DNA of 64,000 nt from Candidatus Mediterraneibacter faecavium (GCA_019119995.1 DWVY01000056.1:1-64000); one strand, 5' to 3'; shown: positions 1 to 8,243, numbered from the stretch's first letter. Notes: generated by a model not told the origin, from the letters alone. Translations and numbers: made by a program.

Positions 1-1
1 T

Positions 2-286
2 TTTTATAAGGCGTCACAGGAGGATAAAAAGATCGGGGTGGCGACGGTTTACCGGATGATTAATGCACTGGAAGAGATTGGCGCGATCAGCCGGAAGAAT
101 ATGTACCGGATTGAATCCGGAGAAAACTGCGTAGGCGGATGTGAGATCATCCTGGAGGATGATACCGTTTTCAGGATGCCAAAGGAAAAGCTGGATCAGA
201 TCGTCCGGGATGGCGCCAGGCAGCGGGGATACCTGAGCGACAGTAAGAAAATATCGAGGATCATTTACCACGGCGGGCAGTGCTGA
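2..286 (+). CDS. Fur-family transcriptional regulator, C-terminal part (5' end outside window)
   Basis: The frame is open from the first bases and ends at a TGA at 284-286; the start lies upstream of the window. The stretch GVATVYRMINALEEIGAI is the recognition helix and wing entry typical of Fur/PerR/Zur winged-helix repressors. The visible C-terminal half is short and acidic. It has a CVGGC pair but lacks the His-rich metal-binding segment of classical Fur or PerR, so it may sense metal differently or not at all. A GTG at 38 is an internal codon, not a plausible start, because Fur-like sequence continues upstream of it. The gene precedes an operon behind a putative metal-type operator, but it has its own terminator, so any link is inference. 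Confidence 0.8.
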   Translation, partial: FYKASQEDKKIGVATVYRMINALEEIGAISRKNMYRIESGENCVGGCEIILEDDTVFRMPKEKLDQIVRDGARQRGYLSDSKKISRIIYHGGQC

Positions 287-344
287 TCCTGCATGTCGGA
301 TCAACGGATCCGGATCGTCAATTGAAAAACCAGAGTATGAAAAG

Positions 345-380
345 AGCCGTCAACTATCGGAGCAGTTGGCGGCTTTGCTT
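345..380 (+). terminator. Probable intrinsic terminator of the Fur-like gene
   Basis: An 11-bp stem, AGCCGTCAACT at 345-355 with AGTTGGCGGCT at 364-374 (one G-U pair), is followed by an interrupted T-run. It sits 60 bp after the stop codon. The T-tract is weak, so efficiency is uncertain. Confidence 0.6.
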
Positions 381-439
381 TGTACGTCTTAAAGAAAATG
401 AGAAAAATTATCAATAGACACAGTTTTTGAGAATCATTA

Positions 440-471
440 TTGACAACAAATGTTCCCGGATGGTATATCAT
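440..471 (+). promoter_or_regulatory. Promoter of the DUF454/ABC exporter operon
   Basis: TTGACA at 440-445 is followed 18 bp later by TATATC (464-469), or 20 bp later by TATCAT (466-471). It is the only good sigma-A match before the operon and ends directly upstream of a palindromic operator at 485-500. Confidence 0.65.
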
Positions 472-484
472 ATATGGGCAATGC

Positions 485-500
485 GTTAGTACAAACTAAC
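485..500 (+). promoter_or_regulatory. Palindromic operator GTTAGTACAAACTAAC
   Basis: A perfect 6-4-6 inverted repeat (GTTAGT/ACTAAC) lies just downstream of the -10 box, where a bound repressor would block transcription. A copy differing by one base (GTTAGC) occupies the same promoter-relative position before the DUF2325 gene at 10875-10890. GTTAG/CTAAC half-sites resemble DtxR-type metalloregulator sites; assignment to that family is inference. Confidence 0.7.
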
Positions 501-535
501 TTTGCGAAAATAAAATCAGAAAGGATTTTCCCATT

Positions 536-946
536 ATGAAGAAACGAAAGAACCCTTTTCGGATCATTTGGCTGCTGGCTGGCTTCCTGGCTATGGGAAT
601 CGGCGCTGTCGGCGTGGCGCTGCCGGTACTTCCGACAACGCCTTTTCTTTTGCTGGCGTCCTTCTGTCTGGCGAAAGGCTCCGACAGATTCCACCGCTGG
701 TTTACCGGGACAAAGCTGTATAAAAGGCATCTTGAGAGCTTTGTGAAAAACCGCTCCATGACGCTGAAGACAAAGTTCAGCCTGTTGATCCCGGCGTCCT
801 GTATGCTTGTGCTGGCGCTTCTGGCCATGTCCAATATTTACGGAAGGCTTTTTATTGTGTTCCTGATCATTTTCAAATATGTGTATTTTTTTACAAAGAT
901 AAAAACAGTCCCTGCCGGATACCGGATGGAAAGTGAGGCCGGATGA
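536..946 (+). CDS. DUF454 (YbaN-like) inner membrane protein
   Basis: This 136-aa protein has a basic N-terminus (MKKRKN), a long hydrophobic stretch around residues 8-45 with the family motif LPVLPTTPFLLLASFCLAKG, and two more hydrophobic helices around 83-120. That layout and motif match the DUF454/YbaN family, whose biochemical role is unknown. It is the first gene of a four-gene operon; its stop overlaps the next start (ATGA at 943-946). Co-transcription with a heterodimeric ABC exporter suggests a membrane helper role, which is inference. The operator at 485-500 implies repressor control. Confidence 0.85.
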   Translation: MKKRKNPFRIIWLLAGFLAMGIGAVGVALPVLPTTPFLLLASFCLAKGSDRFHRWFTGTKLYKRHLESFVKNRSMTLKTKFSLLIPASCMLVLALLAMSNIYGRLFIVFLIIFKYVYFFTKIKTVPAGYRMESEAG

Positions 947-1143
947 GAGAGAAGATGACGGCACGCACAGAGTATAGCAGGGTACACTGCTATCAGCCGG
1001 AGATGCGTGAGAAGATCCGGCAGGTGATGCGGTTCTCAGGTCCCCGTATGCTGCTGTATCACCCCGCGCTGGCGCTGTGGCATGTGGCATGCAGTGTACG
1101 GGAAAAGAGAAAGCAGAGGGAAAGGATGGGAAAAACCGGATGA
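943..1143 (+). CDS. Small basic hypothetical protein (66 aa) coupled to ABC exporter genes
   Basis: I do not recognise this protein. It is rich in Arg and Lys (for example REKRKQRERMGK at the C-terminus), has two Cys and no clear membrane helix. The case for a real gene is its packing: its ATG overlaps the stop of the DUF454 gene and its TGA overlaps the ATG of the first ABC gene, both as ATGA. That gives one unbroken chain of translational coupling. It could be a small accessory subunit, or simply a translated relay that loads ribosomes on the transporter gene. Confidence 0.6.
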   Translation: MREKMTARTEYSRVHCYQPEMREKIRQVMRFSGPRMLLYHPALALWHVACSVREKRKQRERMGKTG

Positions 1144-2876
1144 TCAAAAAAAGGCTTGTGGACTTATTGTCCCATGCGAAAAAATATATTGTATATCAGG
1201 TGGCGTGGCAGTGGCTGTCCCTGCTCTGCCAGATCGTCATGATCTACTGTGTGTCTCTGCTCCTGGAGCAGGCCCTGTTCTGGGAAGTGACGGCTGCGGA
1301 GGCAGCCCGCTTCGGCGGGATCGCTGCGTTGGCCATGGCGCTCCGCTTTGTCTGCGACCGGGGAGCGTCCCGTGCGTCTTACCGCGCGTCCGTGGATGTG
1401 AAGCGGATCCTGAGGGATAAGATCTATGAAAAGCTTCTGCGGCTGGGCGCGTCCTACCGGGAAAAGGTGACAACCTCCGAGGTGGTGCAGATGGCGGCAG
1501 AGGGCGTGGAGCAGCTGGAGACTTATTTCGGGAAATATCTTTCCCAGCTCTTTTACAGTCTGCTGGCGCCGGTGACACTGTTCATCGTGCTGTCTTTCGT
1601 GAGCTGGAAGGCAAGCCTTGTCCTGCTCATCTGCGTGCCCCTGATCCCCATATCCATCGTGGCGGTGCAGAAGTTCGCCAAGCGTCTTCTCAATAAATAC
1701 TGGGGCATCTATACGGAACTGGGAGACAGCTTCCTTGAGAACCTGCAGGGATTGACTACGCTGAAGATCTATCAGTCGGACGAACAGAAAGCCCGGGAGA
1801 TGGATGCGGAATCACAGAAATTCCGGCAGATCACTATGAAAGTATTGACCATGCAGCTTAATTCCACCAGCGTGATGGACATCATCGCATACGGCGGGGC
1901 AGCAGTCGGCATGATCGTGACGCTTTCCCAGTTTATGCAGGGAAATGTAAGCGTACACGGCGCGCTGATGCTGATCCTGCTGGCGTCGGAGTTCTTTATC
2001 CCCCTGCGGCTCCTGGGCTCTTTCTTCCATATCGCCATGAACGGCATGGCGGCAAGCGATAAGATCTTCGCTCTCCTTGACCTGCCGGAGCCGCCGGAGA
2101 AGACGGAAACCCTGGATGGGAAGGAGATGGATCTGGAATTTACAGCAGTCCGTTTTTCCTACGAAGCAGACCGTGAGATCTTAAAGGGCGTCAGTATGGA
2201 ATTTCCGGCGGGGAACTTTACTTCCATCGTGGGGACTTCCGGCTGCGGTAAGAGTACGGCTGCGGCTATCCTGATGGGAAGGAATCAGGGATATCAGGGC
2301 AGTGTGACCATCGAGGGAAAACAACTGTCCCTGATCCGGGAGGACAGCCTGATGGAACACATCACCCTGGTCAGCCACAACAGCTATCTCTTCAAGGGGA
2401 CGGTGGAAGACAACCTGCGGATGGGAAAGCCGGACGCATCGGAGGAAGAGATGAAGGAGGTTCTGCGGAAGGTGAACCTGTGGGGATTCCTTTCCGCGCA
2501 GCAGGGACTTGCCACTCCACTTGCGGAGAAAGGAGCCAATCTCTCCGGCGGACAGTGCCAGCGTCTGGCGATCGCCCGGGCGCTGCTCCACGACACGCCG
2601 GTCTATATCTTTGATGAGGCTGCCTCGAACATTGACGCGGAGAGCGAGGAGATGATCATGGACGTCATCCATGCGCTGGCGAAGACAAAGACCGTGATCC
2701 TGATCTCCCACCGTCTGGCAAATGTGGTGGGCTCAGACCGGATCTATATGATGAAGGACGGGCGGATCGCAGAGACAGGAAGCCACAAGAAACTGCTGGG
2801 AGCTGGCGGAGAATATGCGAAGCTTTATCGCTCCCAGATGGAACTGGAGCAGTACAGAAAGGAGGCGGCGGTATGA
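1140..2876 (+). CDS. ABC exporter half-transporter, CydD-like (permease plus ATPase)
   Basis: This 578-aa fused exporter has an N-terminal six-helix membrane domain (about residues 1-310) and a C-terminal nucleotide-binding domain. GVEQLETYFGKYL in the membrane part is characteristic of CydD-type subunits. The ATPase has Walker A GTSGCGKST near residue 365, signature LSGGQCQR near 470 and Walker B VYIFDE. I start it at the ATG at 1140, which overlaps the upstream stop, rather than the ATG at 1077, which would overlap the small gene by 67 bp. It pairs with the next gene to form a heterodimer. CydDC proteins export thiols or bind heme, but no cytochrome bd genes are nearby and the operator suggests metal control, so the substrate is open. 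Confidence 0.88.
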   Translation: MIKKRLVDLLSHAKKYIVYQVAWQWLSLLCQIVMIYCVSLLLEQALFWEVTAAEAARFGGIAALAMALRFVCDRGASRASYRASVDVKRILRDKIYEKLLRLGASYREKVTTSEVVQMAAEGVEQLETYFGKYLSQLFYSLLAPVTLFIVLSFVSWKASLVLLICVPLIPISIVAVQKFAKRLLNKYWGIYTELGDSFLENLQGLTTLKIYQSDEQKAREMDAESQKFRQITMKVLTMQLNSTSVMDIIAYGGAAVGMIVTLSQFMQGNVSVHGALMLILLASEFFIPLRLLGSFFHIAMNGMAASDKIFALLDLPEPPEKTETLDGKEMDLEFTAVRFSYEADREILKGVSMEFPAGNFTSIVGTSGCGKSTAAAILMGRNQGYQGSVTIEGKQLSLIREDSLMEHITLVSHNSYLFKGTVEDNLRMGKPDASEEEMKEVLRKVNLWGFLSAQQGLATPLAEKGANLSGGQCQRLAIARALLHDTPVYIFDEAASNIDAESEEMIMDVIHALAKTKTVILISHRLANVVGSDRIYMMKDGRIAETGSHKKLLGAGGEYAKLYRSQMELEQYRKEAAV

Positions 2877-4639
2877 GCGGAGCAGTGAATCGAGAAACTA
2901 CAGGCGCAGGGGCAGCGGATAGAACGACACTACGCAGGCGCAGCGGCATCCGGATCATGGGACAGCTGATCGGGCTGGTACGGCTCCTTCTGCCGGTCAT
3001 GCTCCTTGCCATCGTGCTTGGCACTGTAGGGTATCTGTGCGCTATCTTCCTGACGATCCTTGCCGGGTACGGACTGATGCATACGCTCCTTGACGCGGCT
3101 ATGGAAGCCATGGGTCTTAGTATAGAAGCGTCCGGCGCCGGGCTGTTTCTTGGGATGGGGACCGGCACCCTGTTTCTTGTACTGATCGTGATGGCAGTGA
3201 TGCGGGGGATCCTCCACTATGGAGAGCAGTACTGCAACCACTTTATCGCATTTAAACTGCTGGCCATCATCCGGCACAAGGTGTTCGCGGCTTTGAGGAA
3301 GCTCTGCCCGGCGAAGCTGGAGGGCAGGGATAAGGGGAATCTGATCTCGGTGATCACTTCGGACATCGAACTTCTGGAAGTGTTCTATGCCCACACGATT
3401 TCCCCTATTGCGATCGCAGTCCTGACTTCCCTGGGCATGGTGCTCTTTATCGGGCAGTTTTCCATCCCGGCGGCTGTACTGGCGCTGGCAGGCTACCTCG
3501 CGGTAGGGGCAGTTATCCCCTTGTTCTTCGGGAGAAAAGGAGCGGATAAGGGGATGGAGTTCCGCACCGGTTTCGGGGATCTGAACAGCTTTATCCTGGA
3601 TTCACTCAGAGGACTGGACGAGACGATCCAGTACGGGCAGGGAGAGAAACGGCGGAAAGAAATGGCGGAGCGCTCGGACAGACTGGGTGGGATGCAAAAA
3701 GAGCTGAATCAGCTGGAGGCTTCCCAAAGATCGGTGACGAATCTGGCAATTTTGTTTTTCTCCTTTGCCATGCTCTTCCTGATGATCGCGCTGAGGCAGA
3801 CAGGAAATGTGGATCTGACCGGCATGCTGGTGGGAACCATTGCCATGATGGGATCTTTCGGTCCGGTGACCGCCCTTGCCAATCTGTCCAACAACCTGAA
3901 TCAAACCCTTGCAAGCGGGGAGAGGGTCCTCTCCATTCTTGAGGAAACGCCTCAGGTAGAGGAAGTATCCGGCATGGAAGAAGTCTCTTTTACCGATGCA
4001 GAGGCGGACAATGTGGACTTTGCCTATGGAGAGGAACAGATCTTAAAAGATTACAGTATCCGGATCTCGAAAGGAAAGATCGTGGGAATCCACGGAGCCA
4101 GCGGTTCCGGAAAGTCCACGCTTCTGAAGCTTTTGATGCGCTTCTGGGATGTGCAAGGTGGCCAGGTCCGGATATCCGGGCGGGATGTGCGGGGGCTTAA
4201 CACAGACAATCTCCGCCGGATGGAATCCTATGTCACCCAGGAGACCGTCCTCTTCCACGACTCTATTGCAAATAATATCGCTGTGGGAAAACCCGGGGCA
4301 TCCAGGGAAGAGATCATGGAAGCGGCAAAGAAGGCGTCTATCCATGACTTCATCCTGACGCTTCCGAATGGTTATGATACGGAGGTGGGCGAGCTGGGAG
4401 ATACGCTGTCCGGCGGCGAGAAACAGAGGATCGGGATCGCCCGGGCATTTCTCCACGACGCGCCCTTTATCCTTCTCGACGAGCCTACCAGCAATCTGGA
4501 CTCCTTGAATGAAGGCGTGATCCTGAAAGCGCTGAAAGAAGGGCGGGGAGATAAGACGGTGCTGCTGGTGTCCCACAGGAAATCTACTATGAATGTGGCG
4601 GATGTGGTGTACCGGATGGATAACGGAAGGCTGTCATAG
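2873..4639 (+). CDS. ABC exporter half-transporter, CydC-like (permease plus ATPase)
   Basis: The partner subunit has 588 aa, starting in an ATGA overlap with the previous gene. A long basic N-terminal tail (about 24 residues) precedes the membrane domain. The ATPase domain has Walker A GASGSGKST near residue 409, signature LSGGEKQR near 513 and Walker B FILLDE. HTISPIAIAVLTSLG in the membrane region is typical of the CydC-like partner. Both subunits keep complete ATPase motifs, so two active sites are expected. It is the last gene of the operon, followed by a strong terminator at 4683-4723. Confidence 0.88.
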   Translation: MSGAVNRETTGAGAADRTTLRRRSGIRIMGQLIGLVRLLLPVMLLAIVLGTVGYLCAIFLTILAGYGLMHTLLDAAMEAMGLSIEASGAGLFLGMGTGTLFLVLIVMAVMRGILHYGEQYCNHFIAFKLLAIIRHKVFAALRKLCPAKLEGRDKGNLISVITSDIELLEVFYAHTISPIAIAVLTSLGMVLFIGQFSIPAAVLALAGYLAVGAVIPLFFGRKGADKGMEFRTGFGDLNSFILDSLRGLDETIQYGQGEKRRKEMAERSDRLGGMQKELNQLEASQRSVTNLAILFFSFAMLFLMIALRQTGNVDLTGMLVGTIAMMGSFGPVTALANLSNNLNQTLASGERVLSILEETPQVEEVSGMEEVSFTDAEADNVDFAYGEEQILKDYSIRISKGKIVGIHGASGSGKSTLLKLLMRFWDVQGGQVRISGRDVRGLNTDNLRRMESYVTQETVLFHDSIANNIAVGKPGASREEIMEAAKKASIHDFILTLPNGYDTEVGELGDTLSGGEKQRIGIARAFLHDAPFILLDEPTSNLDSLNEGVILKALKEGRGDKTVLLVSHRKSTMNVADVVYRMDNGRLS

Positions 4640-4682
4640 ACAAAGGAGAATCTCTATATTGGGGCTGACATTCAGCAGATTA

Positions 4683-4723
4683 AGCCATGGAGTTATAGTT
4701 GTAACTTCATGGTTTCTTTTTTT
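4683..4723 (+). terminator. Intrinsic terminator of the ABC exporter operon
   Basis: A stem of about 14 bp, AGCCATGGAGTTA paired with TAACTTCATGGTT (G-U pairs allowed), is followed directly by TTTCTTTTTTT. It begins 44 bp after the stop codon. Confidence 0.85.
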
Positions 4724-4751
4724 CTTGTTACAGAATAATATAGGATATAAC

Positions 4752-4806
4752 TATCGAAAAGCATAAAATATAAGTATTTGTTATTTAGAATGCGTCAATA
4801 TATACT
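4752..4806 (+). promoter_or_regulatory. Promoter with putative LysR-type activator site, SDR/hydrolase operon
   Basis: TTGTTA at 4778-4783 and TATACT at 4801-4806 are 17 bp apart. Upstream at 4752 begins TATCGAAAAGCATAAAA, matched by TATTGAAATGCATTATA at 8244 before the DUF3737 operon. In both cases the motif starts exactly 26 bp before the -35 box. The LysR gene between the two operons is the obvious candidate regulator. Confidence 0.65.
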
Positions 4807-4857
4807 GATCCTAAAGAGAAAGCTGTATCAGGCAGAAATATTTAAAGGAGGCACAGG

Positions 4858-5100
4858 ATGAAAAAACGGACAGCAGTGATACTGGCGGTTTTTCTGATAG
4901 TCTCCCTGGCGTCATGCGGAAGGAGCAGTACCTCTTCTACAGAGAATGAAACAGATTCAAACGAAGTGGAAGAGCTTCAGCCGGAAATGGAAGATAAAGG
5001 AGAGGATCAAAATGGAAGCAAAGATGTTGGAAGGAAAAACAGCGATCATCACAGGAGCCAGCTATGGCATGGGACAGACAATGGCGGAACTTTTCGCTGA
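4858..5100 (+). pseudogene. 5' remnant of a lipoprotein gene, running out of frame into the SDR gene
   Basis: The start has an AAAGGAGG ribosome-binding site and encodes a classical lipoprotein signal (MKKRT, a hydrophobic core, lipobox LASC near residue 20), then a Ser/Thr/Glu-rich linker. No domain follows. After about 50 residues the frame overlaps the SDR gene, whose own ribosome-binding site lies inside it, and stops 89 bases into that gene. Acidic linkers of this kind usually lead into a lipoprotein domain, so the body appears to have been deleted with the SDR joined in its place. It could still be translated as an 80-aa lipopeptide. Confidence 0.6.
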
Positions 5101-5782
5101 GGAAGGGGCTAATGTGGTCCTTACAGCTAGAGGTCAGGAAAAACTGGATAAAGCAGTAGAAGAGATCCGGGCAAAAGGCGGCAATGCCGTAGGCGTTGTG
5201 GCGGATGTATGTTCTACAGAAGATACGAAGAAAGTGATCGAGACGGCAATAAGAGAGTTCGGCGATCTGGATATCCTGATCAACAATGCGGGGATCGGGG
5301 AGCAGAAGATGATCGATGAGACAGATGACGAGTGGATGCGCTACGTGATGGATACAAATTTGGGCGGCCCTATGCGTTATATCAGGGAAGCGCTGAAAGT
5401 CTTTCTGCCGAAAAATGACGGCGTGATCATTAATATTTCTTCGGTAAACGGGACAAGGCCGTTCTGCGGCGCCACCTATACTTCTACCAAAGGAGCTTTG
5501 AATACTCTTACGAAAAATGTGGCTATGCGGCTTGTGGATACCAACATCCGCTGTAACGCTGTGGCACCCGGAGCAACAGTAACTCCCGCCCATCTGGCAA
5601 ATAAAGCGGGAGAGCAGCCGGGCGGCGCAAAGATGCTGGAATACAGCGGCCATTATGTATATTTCCCGGGCCCGGAGTGTGATCCCATGGATCAGGCATA
5701 TGCGTGTCTTTATCTGGCAAGTAAAATGGGAAAAGCAGTGCGCGGACAGGTCATCCAGGTATGTAATGGAGCTTTCCTGTAA
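5012..5782 (+). CDS. Short-chain dehydrogenase/reductase (SDR family)
   Basis: This 256-aa classical SDR has the NAD(P)-binding motif TGASYGMG near the N-terminus, NNAG near residue 90, and the catalytic Ser-Tyr-Lys set in NISSVNG and YTSTKGAL. I chose the ATG at 5012 because AAAGGAGAGG lies just upstream; the frame is open back to 4946 but that adds 22 residues foreign to the family. The reaction is NAD(P)H-dependent oxidation or reduction of an alcohol or ketone; the substrate cannot be read from sequence. Hydroxysteroid dehydrogenases belong to this family, but nothing here proves that activity. It is co-transcribed with the hydrolase 21 bp downstream. Confidence 0.85.
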   Translation: MEAKMLEGKTAIITGASYGMGQTMAELFAEEGANVVLTARGQEKLDKAVEEIRAKGGNAVGVVADVCSTEDTKKVIETAIREFGDLDILINNAGIGEQKMIDETDDEWMRYVMDTNLGGPMRYIREALKVFLPKNDGVIINISSVNGTRPFCGATYTSTKGALNTLTKNVAMRLVDTNIRCNAVAPGATVTPAHLANKAGEQPGGAKMLEYSGHYVYFPGPECDPMDQAYACLYLASKMGKAVRGQVIQVCNGAFL

Positions 5783-5803
5783 GAAATAAAGGAGATTGAT
5801 AAA

Positions 5804-6748
5804 ATGAGTGGATATTATACATTTGAATTAAGCGGCAGAGTAAACAGAAGACCGGTTACTTATAATAACAGATACGGGATCACGATCGCTGCGGATCTCT
5901 ATACGGCAAAAGACCTGGATGAGAACGGGGCGTATCCTGCGATTATAATCGGACCGCCCTATGGCGGAGTTAAAGAACAGGGTCCCGGCGTCTATGCAAA
6001 CCAGCTTGCGCAGAGAGGATTTGTCGTCCTTGCATTTGATCCGGCATATATGGGAGAGAGCGGTGGTACACCCAGACACGTCTCTTCACCCGATATTTTT
6101 GCCGAGAATTTCAGCGCAGGTGTGGATTTCCTCGGCACGGTGCCTTTTGTAGACCGGGAGAAGATCGGCGTCATCGGAATCTGCGGAAGCGGAGGATTCG
6201 CTTTGTCAGCCGCACAGGTGGACGTAAGGATCAAGGCTGTGGCGACGGCAAGTATGTACGATATTACAGCGGCTGCGCGCATGGGTATGACGAAAGAAAA
6301 CCGCATGGGGATTCTCAGAGAACTGGGAGAAAAAAGATGGGAAGATTTTGAAAAGGGCATTCCGGAATATATCCCGACATTTCCGGAGACTCCGGATCAG
6401 AGTGTCCCGGCCGGTCTGGAGGGACCGGGAGCTGAATTTTACAGTTATTACGGGCTGAAAAGAGGACATCATCCGAATGCCAGAGGCAATTTTACTACAA
6501 CCAGCCAGCTTGCCATGCTGAATTTCCGTTCACTGGATTTTGTAGACGAGATCTCTCCGAGGCCGATCCTGATGATCGTAGGAGAGCAGGCGCACTCCAG
6601 ATTTTTCAGTGAGAATGTATACGAAGCGGCGGCAGAGCCGAAAGAACTCTATGTAGTGCCGGATGCGATCCATATCGATCTGTATGACAGGGTAGATAAA
6701 ATACCATTTGATAAACTGGAGGCATTCTTTAAGGAGAATCTGCATTGA
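5804..6748 (+). CDS. Alpha/beta hydrolase with Cys at the nucleophile elbow (dienelactone hydrolase-like)
   Basis: This 314-aa soluble protein has an alpha/beta hydrolase fold. GPPYGGVKEQGPGVYA forms the oxyanion region, AFDPAYMGESGG follows, and the nucleophile elbow is GICGSGG with Cys at residue 127 in place of the usual Ser. Near the C-terminus, ILMIVGEQAHS and AIHIDLYD supply candidate acid and His residues. Cys-type elbows occur in dienelactone hydrolases and related enzymes. No signal peptide is seen, so it is cytoplasmic. It follows the SDR and probably shares its promoter and LysR control. Its stop codon abuts MATE-transporter debris, so the original operon continued. Confidence 0.8.
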   Translation: MSGYYTFELSGRVNRRPVTYNNRYGITIAADLYTAKDLDENGAYPAIIIGPPYGGVKEQGPGVYANQLAQRGFVVLAFDPAYMGESGGTPRHVSSPDIFAENFSAGVDFLGTVPFVDREKIGVIGICGSGGFALSAAQVDVRIKAVATASMYDITAAARMGMTKENRMGILRELGEKRWEDFEKGIPEYIPTFPETPDQSVPAGLEGPGAEFYSYYGLKRGHHPNARGNFTTTSQLAMLNFRSLDFVDEISPRPILMIVGEQAHSRFFSENVYEAAAEPKELYVVPDAIHIDLYDRVDKIPFDKLEAFFKENLH

Positions 6749-7191
6749 TAAGCAGGTAAAGAAACTGTACCAGCAGGCGCTGTTTCTGGCTCTTGCATCC
6801 GGCGTGCTGCTCGAGATCCTGTTACTTATTCTTTGTCCGTATATTCCGGTATGGATGGGAGCGGAGCCGGCAATCCGGGATCAGGCGTTCCGTTATTTCT
6901 TCATTATCAGTGTGCCGCTGGTATTCCGCTATGTCAGTACGATCCTTGGAGCGGCGCTTCGGACAGTACAGGACACGAAGACGCCGGTACTTGGAACCAG
7001 TATGGTGAGCTGCTTCGGTTATGTGGTGCGTGCGCATCCTGTTAACGTTCCTCTGCGTCAGGTACTGGGGGCTGGGACTTCGCGCCGTCTGGTACTGTAT
7101 GATCGCGGACAATGTGTGCAAGGCAGTTCTCTTTGCGGTCCCGTTCCTGACAAAACGCAGCCGGGTGAGGAGGTGGCTTGGCAGCAGTTGA
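6749..7191 (+). pseudogene. Decayed MATE-family efflux transporter (C-terminal third only)
   Basis: Immediately after the hydrolase stop, one frame reads KKLYQQALFLALASGVLLE and then FFIISVPLVFRYVSTILG, typical MATE helices. Near 7020-7030 the homology shifts by one frame and continues as LLTFLCVRYWGLGLRAVWYC and FLTKRSRVRRWLGSS before a TGA at 7189-7191. There is no start and no N-terminal half, so this is a broken remnant. It implies a deletion between hydrolase and transporter plus a frameshift. Complete MATE genes lie elsewhere in the window. Confidence 0.8.
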
Positions 7192-7204
7192 AGCAGAAAG
7201 GAAT

Positions 7205-8119
7205 TTACACTGTCCGGGTTTCGGCTCTTTCGTCTATAAAAGACTGCCTGAGTACTTCGAGAAATTTTTCCACAGGCTTTGAAAAGACCTGATATTTCTT
7301 CCAGATGATATTCATCTTATTTTCCAGTCTGGGATCCAGAGGGCGAAAGCACAGATTGCTCTCGCCGGTCGTGTTGATGATCTTGTCAAGGCCGACCGCG
7401 TAACCGAGCCCCTCGTCAACGAGAAGGGAAGCGTTGAAGATCAGGTTGTAGGTGGCGGCGATATTGAGCTGGTCCGGATCACGTCCGAGCCACTGGGTAA
7501 GAGTTCCGCCCCGGGCTTCCTGCTGGGAGAGGATCAGGGGCACATCATACAGATCGCCGGGGGCGATGGTTTCCTTCTCTGCCAGAGGGGAATCTTTACG
7601 CATCAGGACGCCCCAGATATCATGGTAAGGCATCTCGAGGACATTATATTTCGTCAGGTCTACATCTCCGAAAATGATCCCGAAGTCGATCAGCCCTTTA
7701 TCCAGATATTCGGATACAAGCGTTGAATTACCGCTGGAGAGATGATATCGGATGCCCGGATAGCGGGCCTGGAGTTTCCTGGCTGCTCTGGCGATCAGAC
7801 GGATGCCGTCAGTTTCTCCGGTGCCGATGTAGACGTCTCCCATAATGACGTCATCGCTCATTTTGATTTCTGTTTCTGCTTTTTTCACAAGATCTAATAT
7901 CTCTTCCGCGCGTTTGCGCAGGATCATTCCCTCTTCAGTCAGCGTGACTTTCCGGGTGCCTTTTGTGCCACGGATAAAGAGCTGCTTTCCCAGTTCCTGT
8001 TCAAGATTCTTGATCTGTGTGGAGAGAGTCGGCTGGGAGAGGTGAAGAGACTCCGCGGCATGTACGATGCTCTGCTCCCGCGCGATCGCCAGAAAATAAT
8101 TAAGGACGCGTAATTCCAT
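7205..8119 (-). CDS. LysR-family transcriptional regulator
   Basis: This 304-aa protein has an N-terminal winged helix-turn-helix (LNYFLAIAREQSIVHAAESL, then LSQPTLSTQIKNLEQELG) and a periplasmic-binding-like effector domain from about residue 90. Length and layout are standard for LysR-type regulators. It is convergent to the SDR/hydrolase operon and divergent from the 75-aa/DUF3737/lyase operon. Both flanking promoters carry the motif TATYGAAAWGCATWAWA at the same distance from the -35 box, strong circumstantial evidence that it controls both. The inducer is unknown. Confidence 0.9.
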   Translation of the reverse strand: MELRVLNYFLAIAREQSIVHAAESLHLSQPTLSTQIKNLEQELGKQLFIRGTKGTRKVTLTEEGMILRKRAEEILDLVKKAETEIKMSDDVIMGDVYIGTGETDGIRLIARAARKLQARYPGIRYHLSSGNSTLVSEYLDKGLIDFGIIFGDVDLTKYNVLEMPYHDIWGVLMRKDSPLAEKETIAPGDLYDVPLILSQQEARGGTLTQWLGRDPDQLNIAATYNLIFNASLLVDEGLGYAVGLDKIINTTGESNLCFRPLDPRLENKMNIIWKKYQVFSKPVEKFLEVLRQSFIDERAETRTV

Positions 8120-8243
8120 GATAAATACCTCAGGATCATATTATATATTGACAGCAGTTAGTGATGGTCAATGTCAGGGTAACGACAGGCAGCTGCAGGG
8201 CAGCTACAGGATAACTATAACATGAACATGAATAGGTTTCAAT

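Noticed and set aside
1077-1139. Upstream ATG for the first ABC half-transporter
   Set aside because: It would overlap the 66-aa gene by 67 bp and add non-family residues; the ATG at 1140 makes the same ATGA overlap as the other junctions.
1140-4639. Assigning cydD and cydC to the exporter genes
   Set aside because: No cytochrome bd genes in the operon, and the operator suggests metal control; family resemblance alone does not give the substrate.
5012-5782. Naming the SDR a bile-acid hydroxysteroid dehydrogenase
   Set aside because: Only general SDR motifs can be read; no bai-type genes or bile-acid transporter are nearby.
7205-7292. Extension of the MATE remnant frame to 7292
   Set aside because: Residues after about 7190 are antisense to the LysR gene; the true transporter frame stops at 7191.
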